Origin: Combretum micranthum
Lineage: Eukaryota; Streptophyta; Magnoliopsida; Myrtales; Combretaceae
Length of the DNA: 64,000 nt
Direction: 5' to 3'
Assembly: GCA_024138025.1 (NCBI GenBank)
Contig: JAMXBD010002222.1
Coordinates: 62,001-126,000, forward strand
The notes below the pieces were generated by a model. It was given only the letters and a program-made list of their open reading frames with translations. It ran no database searches and had not been told where the DNA came from. This document shows, piece by piece, positions 49,265 through 59,932 of this stretch (positions are counted from its first letter, which is position 1; each line of letters starts with the position of its first letter). The position numbers and the translations under genes were made by a program.

Positions 49265-49508
49265 TAGAGTCTGCAGACTGGGTTCAACTCTGCCTAAGGG
49301 TAACAATACCTTTATGTCACACCCCGCCCCCGCAGGCGACAACGATGCGATGCCAGGGCAGACAAACCCACCACTGGCCCCTAGTGGTAATGGCCGACAC
49401 CACCATTGCATCATGGTGACCCCAACCAACGCATGCCCCAAAGGGTACCACAGGTACTATAGGTATTGTTACCCTCAGGATGGATTGACCCCAGTCTGCA
49501 GCCTCTAG

Positions 49509-49572
49509 GGATCGAACCCATGACCTGAGGCTTTTGCCTGCCCAAAGGCAGCACCTTTCACCAGTTGAGCTG
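49509..49572 (-). ncRNA. tRNA-like pol III promoter unit 2 (minus strand)
   Basis: On the minus strand an A-box-like CAGCTCAACTGGTGAAAGG (49572-49554) precedes a B-box GGGTTCGATCC (49519-49509). It is the left arm of the palindrome, facing away from unit 3. Confidence 0.55.
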
Positions 49573-49576
49573 CAGA

Positions 49577-49637
49577 TCAACTGGTGAAAGGTGCTGCCTT
49601 TGGGCAAGCAAAAGCCTTAGGTCTAGGGTTCGAATCC
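49577..49637 (+). ncRNA. tRNA-like pol III promoter unit 3
   Basis: ATCAACTGGTGAAAGG at 49577-49592 (degenerate A box) and exact B-box GGTTCGAATCC at 49627-49637. It is the right arm of the palindrome and the mirror image of unit 2. Confidence 0.55.
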
Positions 49638-49914
49638 TAGAGGCTGCAAACTGGATTCAATTCTGCCTGAGGGTAAGAATACCTATAGTGCCGTGGTACC
49701 CTTTGGGGCATGCGTTGGTTGGGGTCACCATGATGCAATAGTGGTGTCGGCCATTACCACTAGGGGGCCAGTGGTGGGTTTGCCTACCCTGGCATCACGT
49801 TGCCGTCGCCTCGGGGGCAGGGCGTGACAGGTTCTGTTGACTTTAAGGTTTCGGTTGACTTCCGATTAGGGTTTTAAGCTAATCAATTTCAAAAATTTGG
49901 GGGTTTACAGGTAA

Positions 49915-51030
49915 AATACCCAATTTTAAATAGCTTTTTATAAAGATATTACAGAGCAAGTATTGTCTATGTATAAAATATATAAGCATTTATTGTTAAA
50001 ATGAATTATTTTAAATATGATTTTGATGAGAGCAAAAGTTATATAAAGATATTTGATAATATTATAAAGGAATATCAATATAGAAATTTGTCTTGTGTAT
50101 GTATGTCCGTTGTGTTTTTATGTTTACAGAAAAAGCATCGACGAGCTAGTGTGGATGGGACTAGTGAGCCAATCCAATGAATTCAAGCACAAGAGGCAAT
50201 CGAGCCCAAAATTAAGGTGCGAAGAAGAAAAAGTGTGGGGTGCAACATATGAGTTCTTCACACCAGCGAGCCGGTCCAATGAAGTACAAAACAAAAGCCG
50301 TCAAGTTCAAGATCCAATGTGCGACGAGATAAAACTTCAAGGTATGAAGATTGTAATTATTAAACCGCCAAAACCGGTGAGGACATGGACCAGCGAGCTG
50401 ATGGAAAATTAATTTGACTATTGCACTCATTAATTATCACCATCTGACAAACATTATCTCCAATAGGCTTTTAAGTTTTTGCAACTATAAATAATCTTTA
50501 AATTGGAGTTTCAAACAAGTTTGGAGAATTCTATTAAGAACTTTCATTTGCAAACAAGCAAATGAAGTTTTCTTAATTTTTTGTTCTCTTATTCATTATT
50601 TATAAATCTTAAATAAGAGAGAGAAAATCAGTATAGTGCTCTATTCTTATATTTTTAAATCTATAAAAGAGCATCTAGTGAGTAAAGGAAATATTCTAAT
50701 TTCTAAAGTGTTATAACTTGTGCATTGATCATCTTGGTGTGATTTTATTGGTGATAAATAAAGTGTTTATGAAGTCTTCATTTAGAGGCATTTGTGGATC
50801 ATAGAGAGTAGGAAGTGAGCTGAACTCCATGTTAAATCTTAGCTAGAATTTTCTATCCCTTTCTCTTTCATTTTTCATATCATAATTTGTTTTGTTATAT
50901 TTTTTGCTGTTAAAGATTGACTTGATCCATTGCATGAAAAATAATTGTTTATGCTTTTTAAATCTAATGATCAATTCACCCTACCCCCCACCCACCCTCC
51001 ACCCCCCGAGTATTCTATAGTGCGTTTTCA
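49915..51030 (+). mobile_element. Probable 5' LTR of a second copia element
   Basis: The segment ends GCGTTTTCA just before a copia primer site at 51033 and gag at 51091, so its right part must be an LTR. A TATA-like CTATAAATAA is near 50486. At 50130-50400 GACGAGCTAGTG, CCAGCGAGCCGGTCC and CCAGCGAGCTGATGG iterate. A 105-codon ORF (50095-50412) runs through these motifs and looks incidental. The left boundary was not found. A C-rich G4-type tract lies at 50979-51008. Confidence 0.5.
50979..51008 (-). other. G-quadruplex-forming tract in copia LTR (minus strand)
   Basis: The minus strand has GGGGGG, GGG, GGG, GGGGGG and GGG runs separated by one to four bases, close to the 3' edge of the LTR. 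Confidence 0.65.
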
Positions 51031-51032
51031 TT

Positions 51033-51044
51033 TGGTATTAGAGT
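51033..51044 (+). other. Copia primer binding site
   Basis: TGGTATTAGAGT differs at two positions from the initiator-Met primer site TGGTATCAGAGC and sits directly after the presumed LTR end. Confidence 0.7.
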
Positions 51045-51090
51045 TAGTCTCTATCTTATTTATGCTTAGTCACATAATAAAGTAAAGATT

Positions 51091-51804
51091 ATGACATCTA
51101 ATGCTTTAGGATTTCTAGAGGGGTAAGCAATAAATAGACCACTACTTCTAAATGGAGATAACGATCCATATTGAAAGTGCAGGACAAAATTTTTTCTTAA
51201 AGCTCAAAATAGATTAATTTAGAGTGTTATAAGAAATGGCCTTTGAAAATAGAAGGAAAAAGAAAAAAGATTATAATGAAAAAGATTGGAAGAAATTAGC
51301 TTTAGATGAGATTGCTATAAATATTTTGCATTGTGTTCTAAATGAAAGCGATTTCAACAGAATATGTACATAATTTGCTAAAGAAACATGGGATGAACTG
51401 AAAAAGACTTATGAAGGAACTGCTACAGTTCAAGATACAAAAATAAGTCTTTTATGTAGACAATTAGAAAATTTCAAAATGTTTCCTAATGAATCTATAG
51501 ATGAAATGCATAATAGATTTATTAATATCATAAACCTCTTAAGTGTACTTGGGAAGAATTTTTCTAACTTGGAAATAAATTCAAAATTTCTTAAGTCGCT
51601 TCTCAAGGATTGGGGAGCAAAAATAATTGCAATAGAAGAAGCACAAGACTTAAGCGCTATAAGAAAGGAAGAACTCCTTGAAGCGCCTAAAATGCATGAG
51701 CTCATCAAAAAGCAAGAAAAGGAACCTATCAAGAAGGCTATTGCCTTAAAAGCCACAAGTTAAGACTCCAGCGACGACGACGATGAAGATAAAAATAAGG
51801 AACT
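51091..51804 (+). pseudogene. Copia gag (UBN2), 5' part, split by a solo LTR
   Basis: Starts with ATG at 51091; an early stop interrupts the N-terminal block (LNGDNDPY region). From about 51290 the UBN2 pattern is clear: AINILHCVLNES, AKETWDELKKTYEG, SLLCRQLENFKM, SIDEMHNRFINIINLL, KFLKSLLKDWGAKIIAIEEA. A frameshift follows at about 51763 into an Asp-rich stretch. The reading continues across the insertion point at 51804 into 55381. The sequence is dead through several stops as well as the insertion. Confidence 0.8.
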
Positions 51805-54185
51805 TGTCACGCCCCAAGGGATACCCTAAACGTAACAGTCTGCCACACTCAATATTAAAGCTTAAGTATGATAACCTTAGTCACTCCCAAAAGCTTTGAT
51901 ATTAAGTATAAGGCGTGCTCTCACAATTTTGAAGGACCGTACATGGAATTATGAAGCTTAAGAAGATATAATAACATATTAAGAAAAGAGGATTCATAAT
52001 AATCATTCACTTATAACAATGATCTTTACAAACTTAGGGATATTTTCCCTTGATCACTAATCTATTACAAGAATAATTGTACATCAATACTAACAGTACA
52101 CTTCATCTAAAATTTCCTTTATCCAAAAGAAATTACCTGCCCACAGGGTCCTCGTGGCCTTAACCATAAATATGGAAACTGCAAAAGATACCTATGGAGG
52201 TATAAGCTAACAGGCTTAGTAAGAATTATTTCCATAAATGACTTTTTGTAACAAAGTTTCAAACAAGTTAATTAAGCAAACAAATGGGATGCAACATATA
52301 CGTGGGCAAACAAGGCATATAGTTTTTCGGGAACTATATGTTGAATGGATTTGCGCCCTCCATTCGGGGTTTGGTGATACATAACCTCAAACAAGTAGTT
52401 TTAATAAAAAGTTTTATGATTTCGATCAATATTGCCAAGCACATGAAGTCTACTTGAATTGAGCCTTACTTTCGGATCTCCTGCCAAGCATTTCCCTTTT
52501 TCCATAACGCCGCCAAGCAATCGCTTTCGGATCTTCCGCTAAGTGTTGCTTTCGACATGAGCTTACTATCCTTCTCACCCAAGGATAATAACCCAAAATG
52601 CAATGTGACTCACTTCGTGGTATGCATGAATCCATTCTATTTATAATATCATAACACTATTATTAACAAGTTCATGGTGATCAAGCATCTCATACAAAGC
52701 AAATATATATACTAAAACACCCATCTTAAATCAATTTCGGTCTCGGTATTCTTAGAGTTCTTTCAAATAATTATTTACATACATATCTATTTATCTTTTC
52801 TTAACTTCTAGTGCAACTAAATTACAAGCACAACAAGTATAGCATTTAAATGAAATAAACTCACGATGTCATGTCGACTATTCCTCTACGCGGATGAGGC
52901 GTTCACACACTTCACTCAATCGAAATAATCTTCGGGATATAGGTATCCTTCCTCGGAGTCACCTAGCCAAAGAAAATACTCACAATGAGTATTCCTTGAT
53001 GATTTTCTTGAATTTTGACAAAACAATGTCAAAAGAACGTTAAAGTTCATATAAAGGAATGTTCCAACTTAAAATGGCCATAACTTGGTCATTTTAACTC
53101 GGAATCGCGCATATAATATACCGATTTCTACCTACTCGAAAAGATCTACCCATTTCAAAATATTTTTAGCAAACAAGGTCATATAGGCTCCGAAACAATG
53201 GTGACAAATTCACTACGGATTTTCCAACACAAAACAACTTTGGTTCAAGAAATCAAAATTTGTTTGATAAATACTCAGTTATCTATATAGTTGAAAAATT
53301 CTTTTATGGTTACTTAGCTCATATTTATTCATGCTCAAGTGTTTGTTTTCCATTCATGTTGCTCAAGTAAAATCATGTTGGTTTTGGAGTTTTTAGAAAA
53401 TTAGTTTACAAAAATTCATTTTTGTTGGTCTCTTAAAATGAATAGTTTGTTTCTTTTGTTTTACAAAAAAATGTTTATGTTGGCTTATATATATATATAT
53501 ATATCCAAGTAACTTTTTTAAAAGTAATTTTCTTCCTTCTAAGTTTTCTATACCAATACTATTTTGGAGTTTTTAGAAAATACACTATTTTTCCTATTTA
53601 TTTTCTGTACAAATTCCTTTATCTACTTGTTTGCAAAAATCTTTTATTTAAAAATTCCTCATTCTTTCCTCATATTATGTTTTTCATAGAAATTATCCTT
53701 GCATAAAAATTTATTTTCCTTATAAAAACAAAGTGGAACAATATGTGACTTAAGAAACTTTTTATAGTAAAAGTAGTTTCTAAAATCTTTAGTGGTTTCT
53801 TCTTGTACTTGAAAAGAGATAACTTTATTTTTGTTTTTAAAGTCAAAATCTTTTTGTCAATTATTTTTAGAACTTGAAACTTTGGACAACAACTTAAATG
53901 AACATGAATTATGAGAAAAATAATAGCAAGCAAAATAATATAAGTAATAAAGTCAAGTATTGGAGTCTTAGCTTTTTCAAGGCTCTCGAGACTAAGAAGT
54001 AGACTAGTCCCAAAATAAAAATAAAAATGAAAGAAAGAAAAATTTGTTTTGACTTGATAAGGACAAGTCTAAGACTAGTCTTAATTTAACAAGGAATAAA
54101 TTGCGACGGAATAAATAAATTGCATATGCATAAAAATAAATAAATTGCAAGTGAGCTTATATGCTCTTAAAGAATATGTATAAAT

Positions 54186-54195
54186 AATAATAATA

Positions 54196-54239
<44 letters not shown>

Positions 54240-54262
54240 TAATAAAATAATATAATAATACA
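54186..54262. repeat. (ATA)n microsatellite inside LTR copy 2
   Basis: A long ATA/TAATAATAA run with a few interruptions. It explains the poly-Tyr/Ile ORFs on the minus strand, which are not genes. Confidence 0.9.
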
Positions 54263-54711
54263 TAGATATAGTAACAATAATAGGAACAATAATAGGAACA
54301 AAATAATAACATAAACATAATAGATTTTCATGAACAAGAACAACACATGAACATAATATAGCTTCCATAACATTTAGTCTTTGGAAACTCACACTGTGGT
54401 CATGTAAAGTTACATAACATGAGAAGAAAGAAAACAATAGAAGATGGTTACCTAATGAAGATTTTGGTAGTAGTATATGGTTATGGGTTTTTGTTGTAGG
54501 TAGAAGTTGTTTTGGAATTATTTTGAGAGAGTTTTGGGATGGTAGTTGAGAGAGTTTTGAGAGGAGAATTTGAGAGAGTTTTAGTAGACATTTGTAGGCA
54601 GTAAATGTGTGAAAGAAGTGAAAGATGAGAGGGGATATTTATAGGAAAATGTGGAGTGATTTTTGTATGATTAAAATAAATAAAAATTTGAAAAAAACTG
54701 AGGAGTGAGAG

Positions 54712-54752
54712 AGGGAGGGGAGGGGGGAGGTGTGGGTGTGTGGGGCGGCGGG
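54712..54752 (+). other. G-quadruplex-forming tract in LTR copy 2
   Basis: GGGAGGGGAGGGGGGAGG, then GGG, GGGG and GGCGGCGGG runs lie just after the promoter-like region. The homologous place in LTR copy 1 (about 48527-48546) has a shorter GAGGGGAGGGGCGCCGG. Confidence 0.7.
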
Positions 54753-55380
54753 CGCACTTTGATTGAGAGGGGAATGATTCTCTTTTTTTGATTTTTTGTT
54801 AATAAAAGATGTAATATGTAAGGTAGATGTGAAATAACGTTATATGAAAGGTAAAAAGTAAGAATTATAGGTTATGGAGTGTGTAAGAGTAGGTGTAAGA
54901 AAGTAGAGATAAAAAAATAGTGTAGAATAGTAATGAATAGTGTAATGTAAAGTAAATATGACTAATAAAGTACCGGTAGTAAGAAAATACGCATATAAAT
55001 GCAATATCTGTTATTTTTACTTATCGAAAAATTACGAAATTGATATTTTTGAAAACTTTGTATTTTTACGAGTCTAACGGTGTATTCGGATTATTTTTAC
55101 TATTCCGAAGTTTCGGACACGTTTTTCAAGAATCATGTCCGATCGGGTTCGAAACGAGTTACGGTTTCACTAATCTAATCTTTTTATGTTGCCTTAGATA
55201 ATTCCGCACTATTCTATATTCTAAACTTCTATTTATTCTCACCGAGTTTCTTATTCGGGAGTGTCGGACTTTGAGCTATTACGTCTAACTAGGGTTTCGT
55301 TGACCTTTAGAGCTCTGGTTGACTTCCAGTTATGGTTTTAGGCTTAAACTAATTCCAAAAATTTGGGGGTTTACAGAACT

Positions 55381-55788
55381 TGTCTTGTTAGCTAAGAAGC
55401 TTAAGAAGCTTATGAGGCTTATTTTCAAGTCAAAAAGAGTGGACAATGACAGCAGCTCTTCCAGACACAACAAGAAGGATGTGATAACTTGTTTCAAATG
55501 ACACAAACCAAGACACATCTAACAGTGTTGTCCACTACTCAAAAAGGACCTAGACGATGAGGTAAATCCCACGTCATTTCCTTCTTATGTTGAGTTGTAT
55601 GCCATGTATAATAAAGTATGTTGTAAATTAGCTAAAGTAGAGAAAAAGAACATCATGCTTAAATCTTTAATGATAGAGTAGGAGAAGAACTAGAAAATTT
55701 TTAAACCAAGCATGAAGGGATTAAATTTGAAAATAAAAGATTATATGAAGAAATTAATATTCTAAAATTAGAAAATGATAAGATAGAT
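55381..55788 (+). pseudogene. Copia gag, 3' part with defective zinc knuckle
   Basis: Continues the gag from 51804: LLAKKLKKLMRLIFKSK, an acidic-serine stretch, then a zinc-knuckle block (about 55483-55530) in which the second Cys codon is a stop and another stop falls later in the knuckle. Lys/Glu-rich coiled-coil-like sequence with stops follows to 55788, where a hAT-like element begins. The remaining pol is absent from the window. Confidence 0.75.
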
Positions 55789-56035
55789 TAAGGGTATTCA
55801 TGATTTTGTTTGGTTTGGTTCGGTTCGGGGGTCGAATCGAACCGAACTGTATATAAAACAGTTTGGTTTAAATCCTTAGTGAACCAAATCACTTTTAATG
55901 GTTCGAGGTTTTGAACCGAACTTTGGTTCGATTTAGTTTAAACTACCTTTAAAAGATTTAATTCAAATAAATAATATTAATAGTCATTTGGGTTCACAAA
56001 AAAATATATATATATATTTAGATTGAGGAGCATTG
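55789..56035 (+). mobile_element. Truncated hAT-like element (left part only)
   Basis: Begins TAAGGGTATTCATG, close to the TAAGGGTGGG end at 11089, followed by GGTTCGGTTCGG and AACCGAAC motifs in inverted pairs. No matching right end occurs before the LTR that starts at 56036, so that later insertion or a deletion removed it. Confidence 0.55.
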
Positions 56036-59000
56036 TGTCACGCCCCAAGAGGTACCCTAAACATGACAACCTGTCGTACACAATATTAAAGTTTATGAAT
56101 GACTAGCTTAGTTATGAAAAGACTTCCATATATGCATAAGGCGTACATCACAATCAAGGAAACGCATAGAAGTACCCAATTTATATATTGATAATAATTA
56201 AGTAATAAGACAATAAAATACTTTCATTAATATAAATAAGGTCATTTATAATTCTTAGGGCATACCTCCACCAATGACTTCAAGTCTACATAAATATTTT
56301 CCTAGTAATCTCCAAAATATTAACATAACATATATTACTTATAAAGAATTTTTGAGAATGTAAATTCGTCCTATGATCCCACTTCTTCCATAAAAGCTTA
56401 AGAATTCACCAATGATTTTCTTAATGTCCCGATCCTCAAATAGAGTCTTAAGCATACCTATTTCAACAAAAATCTATGAGGGTGTAAGCTCATGATATGC
56501 GTAGTGAGATATTCCCTTTTTTTGTCCCGTATTTCAAACAAGTTTATTAATTTTTACGTATATGCTATGCATGCTATGCAACAATCACATGATACAAACA
56601 ATTATGTATGGGTATTCATAAACTATACATAGAATGGATTTATGCCTTTTCGTATCGAAGGTTAGGTAAATAGTAGTTGAAGGTCTTCGCGATCTTCCCT
56701 ACTAGTCCTCGAGCATACTTTGCTCATAGTGGTCGATCGATGTGGCTCATCCATGGGATGTATCTCCGGTACGCCTTAGTTCGCTAAGAATGAGCATGGT
56801 CGTGGGCCTCTTCAAATAAGCTTGGCCTCGGAAACTTCCGATTCTTTACGTCGGAGTAGCAATTTTTGACATGTGACTCGACGAATGCAATGTGTGCCCA
56901 TTTAGTTTATATTAAGGCCAAATAAAACTAAAGTATACTTAATGGTGATCAAACAAATATCATACACACATAAGCAATATGTAATATTGACGATATACTT
57001 AAATAATCAATTATTGGTTTTGATATGCTTAACATTCTTCATCACCCATTAATAGAAGCACATGCATAAGTACCCATAACCCCATACATGTTTATTTTGT
57101 CTTGTATTTATAAATCTAGTACAACTATCTACAAGCACAAGTAAGATAACAGAATCATGAGGAAAAACTCACTTGTCTATATCACATTCTGCTTAGTCGT
57201 AATAATCCTCAACAAGGGAAGTCTCATATTCCTCTTTACTTAGACAAAAGAAATATCTGAAATGAGTATTTAATAGAAATTCTACTAAATTTTCTAACTC
57301 TATTTTGTTACTCTCTTAAAAATTCGGATTAAGAGAAATTCCAACTTAAAACGGTTGTAATTTGCTTATTTTAACTTGAAATTTCGCATATTATAGTCAT
57401 TTTCTACCTAATTGAAAAGATATATTTATTTCTAATGTTATTTTTAACATTTAAAGCCATTTAGGTTTCGAAATGGGTCGTACAGATCCGACTCGAAAGT
57501 TCTATCCCTTAAATTGCAATTTTTCCAAGTTTTACTTCACTTAGACATTTTATAACAAACATATAAATTTTTTCACTTTTGAAAATCATTTAATGTTGAC
57601 AGTAACTCATTAATTAATACATGTTTCTAGTGATGTTGTTTTAAAAATAAAATTAGTAAACAATCTTTGTGAAAAATAGAGTTTTGTGAAAATTATTCTA
57701 TAATTGTGATTAAATTTGTTATATTGTAAACATGTGATTTAACAAAAAAAATCATAGTTTAATATATTATATATATAATATATATATTGGAATCTTGAAG
57801 CTTTATATTTGTTCAAAAATTATTTAACAATTTATTTTATAATGCATGATTTTACTTATTTGTAGCATAAAACTCTAAGTGTATACCCCCTTAAAATTTT
57901 TCATAAGTTTGATTCTTAAATAAAATTTTTGTTCTTAGATTGTGCAATTGTGAAACTTGATTTAGGGAAAATCATGATTTCATATTTATTTTGAGTCCAT
58001 GAATATTTTATTCTCATATTAAACTTCTTTAGCTATTATTTTCCAAAATATGAATCCTTATGTGATTGCGTAGAAAAATCATTATAAGTTGTATAACATT
58101 AAAAATGTTTTACATTTTAGCATATGAGAGAAATTATGTGAATGACTTGTTCTACATTTTTATTCTCATAATAACTCTTTCTCAATAAATAATTTTTCAG
58201 AACATAGACCTTTAGAGGGTTGTTGAAAGAAAACTAAAATTTTTAGTTTGTTACAAGTGGGTATCTAATTATTATAACTATTATTTCTATTTTCTTAACT
58301 TCATAAAAATAAAACGAATTTACTTTTTAAAACTTGGTTCGTTAAGTTGTATACAAATTTTATTTCTAAGTGGATTTTAACTAGTGAGTTGATTTTTAAG
58401 TGTCTTAGAAAAATTGTCTTATCAAAGTGTTTATCAAAATATTGGCATATGTTTTATAAATAAGTTTTTAAGAAAAACTTGCATAACAAAAGATTAGAAG
58501 TTTATGGTAAATTTATTTTAATATTTTAGAAATAGTGTAGCTCGAATTATTATCCTAAGTCTTAATGAAAATTCTTTTTAGATGTTGAAAATCATTTTCT
58601 TGGGAGTTTAGCCCATTTTTATATAAAGAAAAATAATCCATATTATCATTTTGAAATTTTATTAAGACAACAACATCATCATATGACAATGCATGAATAT
58701 AAACTTAGTAGTTACATTATGGGATAATTTATAAATTCATATAGAGAAATAAAATAATAGAAAATCAAATATGCAAATATAAGAACAAAATATGGAAATC
58801 TTAGCTTGTTATCAAGACTTTTGGGAACTTATAAATGGGCAAGTTCCATGAAAATAATAAAAGCAATATCAAAGAAAATCATGGAAGTCTTATATTTATT
58901 TCAAGGCTTCTCAGGACATAGAGATGGACAAGTCCTATAAAGAAAATCAAAATAGCAAAAAATAAATTTGGGAGTCTTAAGCTTCATCAAGACCTCCCGA

Positions 59001-59930
59001 TACTTGAATATCTCCACTCCTAAGAATAAAGCAAAGCAAATAAATAAGAAAATTATATGAGTCTAGATTAATTTTTAAGGCTCCTCGGGACTTAGATTAT
59101 GGACAAGTCCCATTTGTTTTGACTTGATGGATTACAATTCTAAGACTAAAAGTTGAATAGTCTTAATTATTTGCATGAAATAAATAAACAAACAATGAAA
59201 TAAGTGCATAGATAAAATATTAAATTAGTGAGCTTTAGGCTCTAAAAATATGTACACATACTTATAAATAATAACATATAGGAAGTTATGTTAGGAGCAT
59301 GAATATAACATAACATGAATTTAATATATATTAAAACAAGACATGAACATGATGCTATTTTCATGATTTTATTCCCCAGCATAAGCTCATGGAGATGTGT
59401 TGAAATCAAAACATACATGATGTTTATGTTGTGTTTTCATGAACTAAAGAGGTGGTTTAAGTCTTACCTAAGGTAGATGATGATGGAAGATGGAAGATAG
59501 GAAATGCATGAAGAGAAAAATTTGTGAAAATCACTTTGGAATTGGGAGATGAAACTTACGGTTGGGAAGGAAAAAAAGAGAGAGTTTGAGTAGAAAATTT
59601 TTGTAGGAGTTTTTTTTGTGTTAAAACGAGATGGAGGAATGTGGTATTTACAGAGTTTTGGAGTGGAATTTAGAAGGAATTAAAGTAAATAAAAAGAAAA
59701 TATAATGAGACGGTTGAGAGAGAAAATGGTCAGCCATTGTAAGGAGAGGAAAGAAAATGTGATTAAGAACTAATTTTAGTAATGAAAAGTAAGTAAAGTG
59801 AAAGAGAAGTTTAGTAAAAGTAATATTGAAAACATAGATGTAAGAAATATGTATCTAGTTTATAAGAGATAGGTTGTAAGGAAAAGTAGAGTGATAAAGT
59901 CATATTTTACTCACTTTTCATTGAGCAATT
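56036..59930 (+). mobile_element. Long LTR, copy 3, diverged and truncated
   Basis: Starts TGTCACGCCCCAAGAGG, aligned with copies 1 and 2 but clearly more diverged. It keeps the landmarks in order (GTGTAAGCTCATG near 56477, a TTCGG-type cluster 56650-56880, a GAGAGAGTTTGAG stretch then TATTTACAG near 59645). It lacks the final part from the CCGGTAGTAAG block to TTTACA, because another LTR begins at about 59933. No ORF of note. Confidence 0.65.
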
Positions 59931-59932
59931 CA

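Larger units (their letters stand above)
49103..49829. mobile_element. GC-rich foldback element with tRNA-like units
   Basis: The insertion has a perfect 5-bp duplication GGTTC (49098-49102 and 49830-49834) and inverted ends TGTCACACCCC and GGGCGTGACA. It has two parts. Unit 49103-49314 is a shortened copy. Unit 49315-49829 is an almost perfect 515-bp palindrome centred near 49574. The arms carry tRNA-like sequence with A- and B-box pol III promoter elements in head-to-head orientation. GC content is far above the surroundings. Its TIR resembles the first 11 bases of the host LTR. It could be an inverted SINE dimer or a TRIM-like element with pol III promoters. I do not recognise a named family. 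Confidence 0.8.
46032..49909 (+). mobile_element. Solo long LTR, copy 1, with nested foldback element
   Basis: Starts TGTCACGCCCC and ends TTTGGGGGTTTACA. Flanking pentamers GGCAA and GGTAA match at 4 of 5. Without the 727-bp insertion at 49103-49829 it is about 3.15 kb. It is about 85-90% identical by eye at both ends to the 51805-55375 copy. A TATTTATAGG promoter-like site lies near 48457 after a GAGAGAGTTTT-rich stretch. There is no internal domain on either side, so it is a solo LTR. LTRs of this length suggest a Ty3/gypsy family, but no pol is present to prove it. Confidence 0.8.
51805..55375 (+). mobile_element. Solo long LTR, copy 2 (3571 bp), inside copia gag
   Basis: Starts TGTCACGCCCC and ends GGGGGTTTACA, flanked by the identical pentamer GAACT (51800-51804 and 55376-55380). 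Same family as 46032-49909, with the same order of landmarks and a TATTTATAGG site near 54636. Removing it together with one GAACT rejoins the interrupted gag in frame, which proves the boundaries independently. It contains (ATA)n at 54186-54262 and a plus-strand G4-type tract at 54712-54752. No internal domain, so it arose by LTR-LTR recombination after insertion. Confidence 0.9.

Noticed and set aside
49251..49607. Plus and minus ORFs of 65-96 codons
   Set aside because: They run through the palindromic foldback element with no domain. The GC-rich palindrome simply lacks stops.
50095..50412. 105-codon ORF with basic composition
   Set aside because: It lies in the presumed copia LTR and passes through its motif iterations. 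No family match.
54081..54437. Minus-strand ORFs rich in Tyr and Ile
   Set aside because: They are translations of the (ATA)n microsatellite inside LTR copy 2.
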